Part shown: piece by piece, positions 47,325-49,687 of the stretch
How positions within the stretch are numbered: the first letter of the stretch is position 1
How the letters are laid out: the number at the start of each line of letters is the position of its first letter
From: Prorocentrum cordatum
Taxonomy: Eukaryota > Sar > Dinophyceae > Prorocentrales > Prorocentraceae
NCBI GenBank assembly: GCA_963575745.1
Contig: CAUYUJ010004749.1
Coordinates: 17,501 to 67,187 of the forward strand
Direction of reading: 5' to 3'
Length of the DNA stretch: 49,687 nt
Notes under the pieces: generated by a model
The model's input: the letters and a program-made list of their open reading frames with translations, nothing else
Told to the model about the DNA's origin: nothing
The model's database searches: none
Translations under genes and position numbers: made by a program

Positions 47325-47500
47325 AGTGTTTCGGCACGATGTCGGAACGTCGGGGCGCAATAGTCACGTTGATTCGCGGTGGTGAAATTCCAGGAAGTGC
47401 GTTCTGGCACGATTCAGGATCGTGCAGAAGCAACAGCAACGGTGATTCGCGGCGTTGAAATCCAAGGAGTGGCGTTCTGGCACAATTCCAGATTTTCAGA
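47325..47500. repeat. Degenerate tandem repeat of about 75 bp
   Basis: CGGCACGATGTCGG, CTGGCACGATTCAGG and CTGGCACAATTCCAG lie about 72-76 bp apart. GTGATTCGCGGCGTTGAAAT-type text, in varied form, lies between them. Confidence 0.7.
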
Positions 47501-47620
47501 CGGTTGTCCTCCAACGGGGCATTTCCCCCAATGCAAATGAATCCACGTAGAAGACTCTGAAGTGGGAACTTGGAGGGAGGGTTGATTGTATTATCGTTGA
47601 TGAGTCTTGGATTTGCACTG
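47501..47620. other. Short unique stretch, no gene
   Basis: Mixed composition with only short frames; nothing recognised. Confidence 0.4.
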
Positions 47621-47624
47621 GTCC

Positions 47625-47875
47625 TCCTCCTCCGACTCCGACTCCGACTCTGCCTCCCTTTCCTCCTTCTCCTCTTCCTCCTCCTCCTCCTCCTCCTCCT
47701 CCTCCTCCTCCCCCTCCTCCTCCTGGCCTCCCTCCTCTCCTCCTCTCCTCCTCCTCCTCCTCCTCCCTCCTCTCCTCCTCCTCCTCCCCTCTCCTCCTCC
47801 TCCTCCTCCCTCTCCCTCCCCCTCCTCCCCTCCCCTCTCCACCTCCTCCCCCTCCCCCTCCACCTCCTCCCCCGT
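47625..47875. repeat. (CTC)n microsatellite
   Basis: CTC triplets with CCCC and GACTCC interruptions. Confidence 0.95.
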
Positions 47876-47935
47876 CGCGGAGGCCAGCCTGCTCCAGGGC
47901 GGGGCGCTCCGACACCCGGGCGCCTACAGCAGGGG

Positions 47936-47991
47936 GCCGCACCTCGTGGTGTTCTGCTGGGCGCCGGCTTCACGCTCTTCCTCAGCTCGGG
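47936..47991 (+). repeat. Segment duplicated at 48953-49008
   Basis: CTCGTGGTGTTCTGCTGGGC and GCCGGCTTCACGCTCTTCCT recur with few changes at 48958-49000. A GCACCGGACG...CAGACCCCCT block also occurs twice (48649 and 49010). This region has been partly duplicated with about 1 kb spacing. Confidence 0.65.
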
Positions 47992-48017
47992 GGCGGCACG
48001 AGGGGCGGACAGCCACG

Positions 48018-48172
48018 GGAGGAGGAGGAGGGAGGAGGAGGGAGGAGGAGGGAGGAGGAGGAGGAGGGAGGAGGAGGAGGAGGGAGGAGGAGGAAGGAGG
48101 AGGAGGATGGAGGAGAGGAGGAGGGAGGAGGAACAGGAGGAGGAGGAGGAGGAGGAGGAGGAGGAGGACTTC
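48018..48172. repeat. (GGA)n microsatellite
   Basis: GGA triplets with GGGA interruptions, followed by GGACTTCGGGAGGCTCCACG, which also follows the GGA run at 48528-48575. Confidence 0.95.
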
Positions 48173-48527
48173 GGGAGGCTCCACGACCCGCACGACCGAC
48201 AACCCCCTGGGAACGACGCCGACCGACCCCCGTCTCCCTCTCCTCCCTTGCCCCCATCCCCTTTTCCCTTGCGGCCGGCCGCCCTCGGCCAGCAGTTGCG
48301 TCTCCAAGAGGCAATCTCCACAGGTTCGCCTTCTCTTCAGCGAGGCCGCCCCTCTCTCCTCCTTTTCCTCCCCCCCCCTCCTGACAGGTGCATGAGCCGC
48401 CCGCGGGGAGCATAACATCCCTTGCATAGGGGCTTAGCTTACATTCGACAGTTTGCAACGCCCCAGAGTGGATTCGGCTTAGAGCATGACCCCCAGGACT
48501 GATGCTCAGGGCCGTCCCCTGAGGGAG

Positions 48528-48575
48528 GTGGAGGAGGAGGAGGAGGAGGAGGAGGAGGAGGAGGAGGAGCAGGAG
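48528..48575. repeat. (GGA)n microsatellite
   Basis: About 15 GGA triplets preceding the shared GGACTTCGGGAGGCTCCACG segment. Confidence 0.95.
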
Positions 48576-48708
48576 GACTTCGGGAGGCTCCACGCCGCGG
48601 CGATGCCTCGGCCGTGCTCGCGCGCGGCCTCCGCCGGGGGGGGGGAGCACCGGACGCCCCCAGACCCCCTCGAGTCGGGAGCCTCGAGACGGGGGTCAAT
48701 GCAAACGG

Positions 48709-48766
48709 GGGTCAGCCAGAGCGACAGATCTTGCAGGATCCTGCGAAGACCCCCTCTGGCTGACCC
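48709..48766. repeat. Inverted repeat with nested palindrome
   Basis: Arms GGGTCAGCCAGAG (48709-48721) and its complement (48754-48766) enclose GCAGGATCCTGC. A related GGCTGACCC recurs near 48810 and TGCTGACCC near 48880, so the arm sequence is itself repeated. Confidence 0.6.
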
Positions 48767-49319
48767 GGTTTTGCGAGCCGCTCGTGGCCGCGAGGCGGCC
48801 GCGCATATTGGCTGACCCGTGTTTGCGAAAACCTGCGTTGCAGTTTTTTTTTTTCTTGCGTTGCAGTTTTTGGGTTTCTTGCTGACCCGGGTCTGGATCG
48901 ACCCGAGTCAGAAGATCCCCGATCGAGTCGTGGTGTGCTGCTGGGCTCTTCCTCGGCTCGTGGTGCTCTGCTGGGCCGCCGGCTTCACGCTCCTCCTCAG
49001 CTCGGGGGGGCACCGGACGTCCTCAGACCCCCTGGAGTCGTGACAAGAATCACGACGGGAGGTTTATCGCTGTTTTCGGCCTCTGGGGGGCCCTCGCCGG
49101 GCCCTGTGGCCGTCAAACAAGCACTCGGGATGAAACACTGGTCCCAGGGAAAGGGTCGAGATTTCTGGGGGCCGACGTTATGAACAAATCATGACGTCGG
49201 GGCTCTGGGTCAGAGGGAGGGAGCCGAGCGGTGTTATACCATCTCCAGGTGCGTGGCTGAAGTGGGATTCCGCGATGCGGATTCTGCTTGCTGTTGTCGT
49301 CGCCCCCCCCGCAACTTTC

Positions 49320-49475
49320 CCGCGACACACCCGCGACCCAACCCGCGATCCACCCGCGGCACACCCGCGACACACTCCGCGACACACCCCGCGACCAACC
49401 CGCGACCCACCCGCGACCCACCCGCGACACACCCCCGACCCACCCGCGACCCACCCGTGACCCACCCCGCGCCCG
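49320..49475 (+). repeat. 10-bp minisatellite (ACCCGCGACC)
   Basis: About 15 units of ACCCGCGACC/ACACCCGCGAC with variants (CCGCGGCAC, CCCCGCGACC). The minus-strand GRGWVAGG-type peptides and plus-strand PATHPRPTRD-type peptides follow the repeat. Confidence 0.9.
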
Positions 49476-49564
49476 CATTCTTGTCCGCAAGTGCGGGCTG
49501 CTGCGTATCTTCGCCAGGGCGTCTCGTCGAAGGCGTGGGCGACGGGAGCTCCTGGATGCGTGCG

Positions 49565-49602
49565 TGCGGAGGAGGAGGAGGAGGAGGAAGAAGAAGAATA
49601 AT

Positions 49603-49687
<85 letters not shown>
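49565..49687. repeat. (GGA)n then (GAT)n microsatellite reaching the window end
   Basis: A short GGA run at 49567-49590 is followed by GAT triplets from about 49605 to the last base, so the array continues beyond the window. Confidence 0.97.

Noticed and set aside
49320-49475. Possible telomere-like repeat (ACCCGCGACC)
   Set aside because: A degenerate 10-bp minisatellite, not a TTTAGGG-type telomere unit, and internal to the sequence.

Overview
The window reads as nuclear DNA of a dinoflagellate. This rests on the retroelement proteins, which have the character I know from dinoflagellate genomes: Ty1/copia polyproteins carrying a cytosine-methyltransferase-like region, APE/RT/RNase H LINEs with CxxC tails, and IS1595/ISXO2-like transposases. 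GC-rich base composition and very dense simple repeats agree with it. The species cannot be fixed from sequence alone. I found no convincing host gene, rRNA, tRNA or CRISPR array; nearly everything explicable is mobile or repetitive DNA.

Layout. 1-529: partial minus-strand reading frame running off the left edge. 2051-5031 (perhaps to about 5700): minus-strand DNA-transposon gene with a polymerase-palm-like region, a possible cysteine-peptidase region and an IS1595/ISXO2-like DDE transposase. 5716-7090: compound microsatellites and a 9-bp minisatellite. 7091-7606: dispersed repeats A and B. 7700-11784: a 12-bp satellite (ATCGATCTCACT type) interrupted by five copies of a spacer of about 240 bp in a higher-order pattern. 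11785-12516: CATA/CAGA/GCAT repeats. 12519-16500: dispersed repeats, minisatellites, a perfect 16-bp hairpin and a MITE-like inverted repeat. 16508-19260: decayed minus-strand copia element (gag, CCHC, protease) broken by a TA-flanked MITE and microsatellites. 19404-22443: GAG/CTC microsatellites. 22444-23355: 3' end of one LINE. 23580-29890: one or two further LINEs in plus orientation (ORF1, two endonuclease copies, RT, zinc knuckle, RNase H). 29862-44881: a copia-like LTR element of 15.0 kb. 44882-46100: LINE-like remnants. 46100-49687: microsatellites and short tandem repeats.

The most interesting object is the 15-kb LTR element. Between 241-bp LTRs (8 mismatches by eye) it encodes Gag with a CCHC knuckle, a domain matching the Tpt1/KptA RNA 2'-phosphotransferase family, a RING-H2 finger, a damaged retropepsin, a methyltransferase-like region, integrase, reverse transcriptase and RNase H. 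Its internal sequence carries at least 33 copies of a 14-nt hairpin, GCNNG-GNRA-CNNGC, whose two variable stem pairs change together. They lie in all three codon phases and in the 3' untranslated region, so the signal is at the RNA or DNA level.

Most frame breaks I could place, in several unrelated elements, are +1. That could reflect single-base insertions in the assembled sequence, so some genes called broken here may be less damaged than they look.
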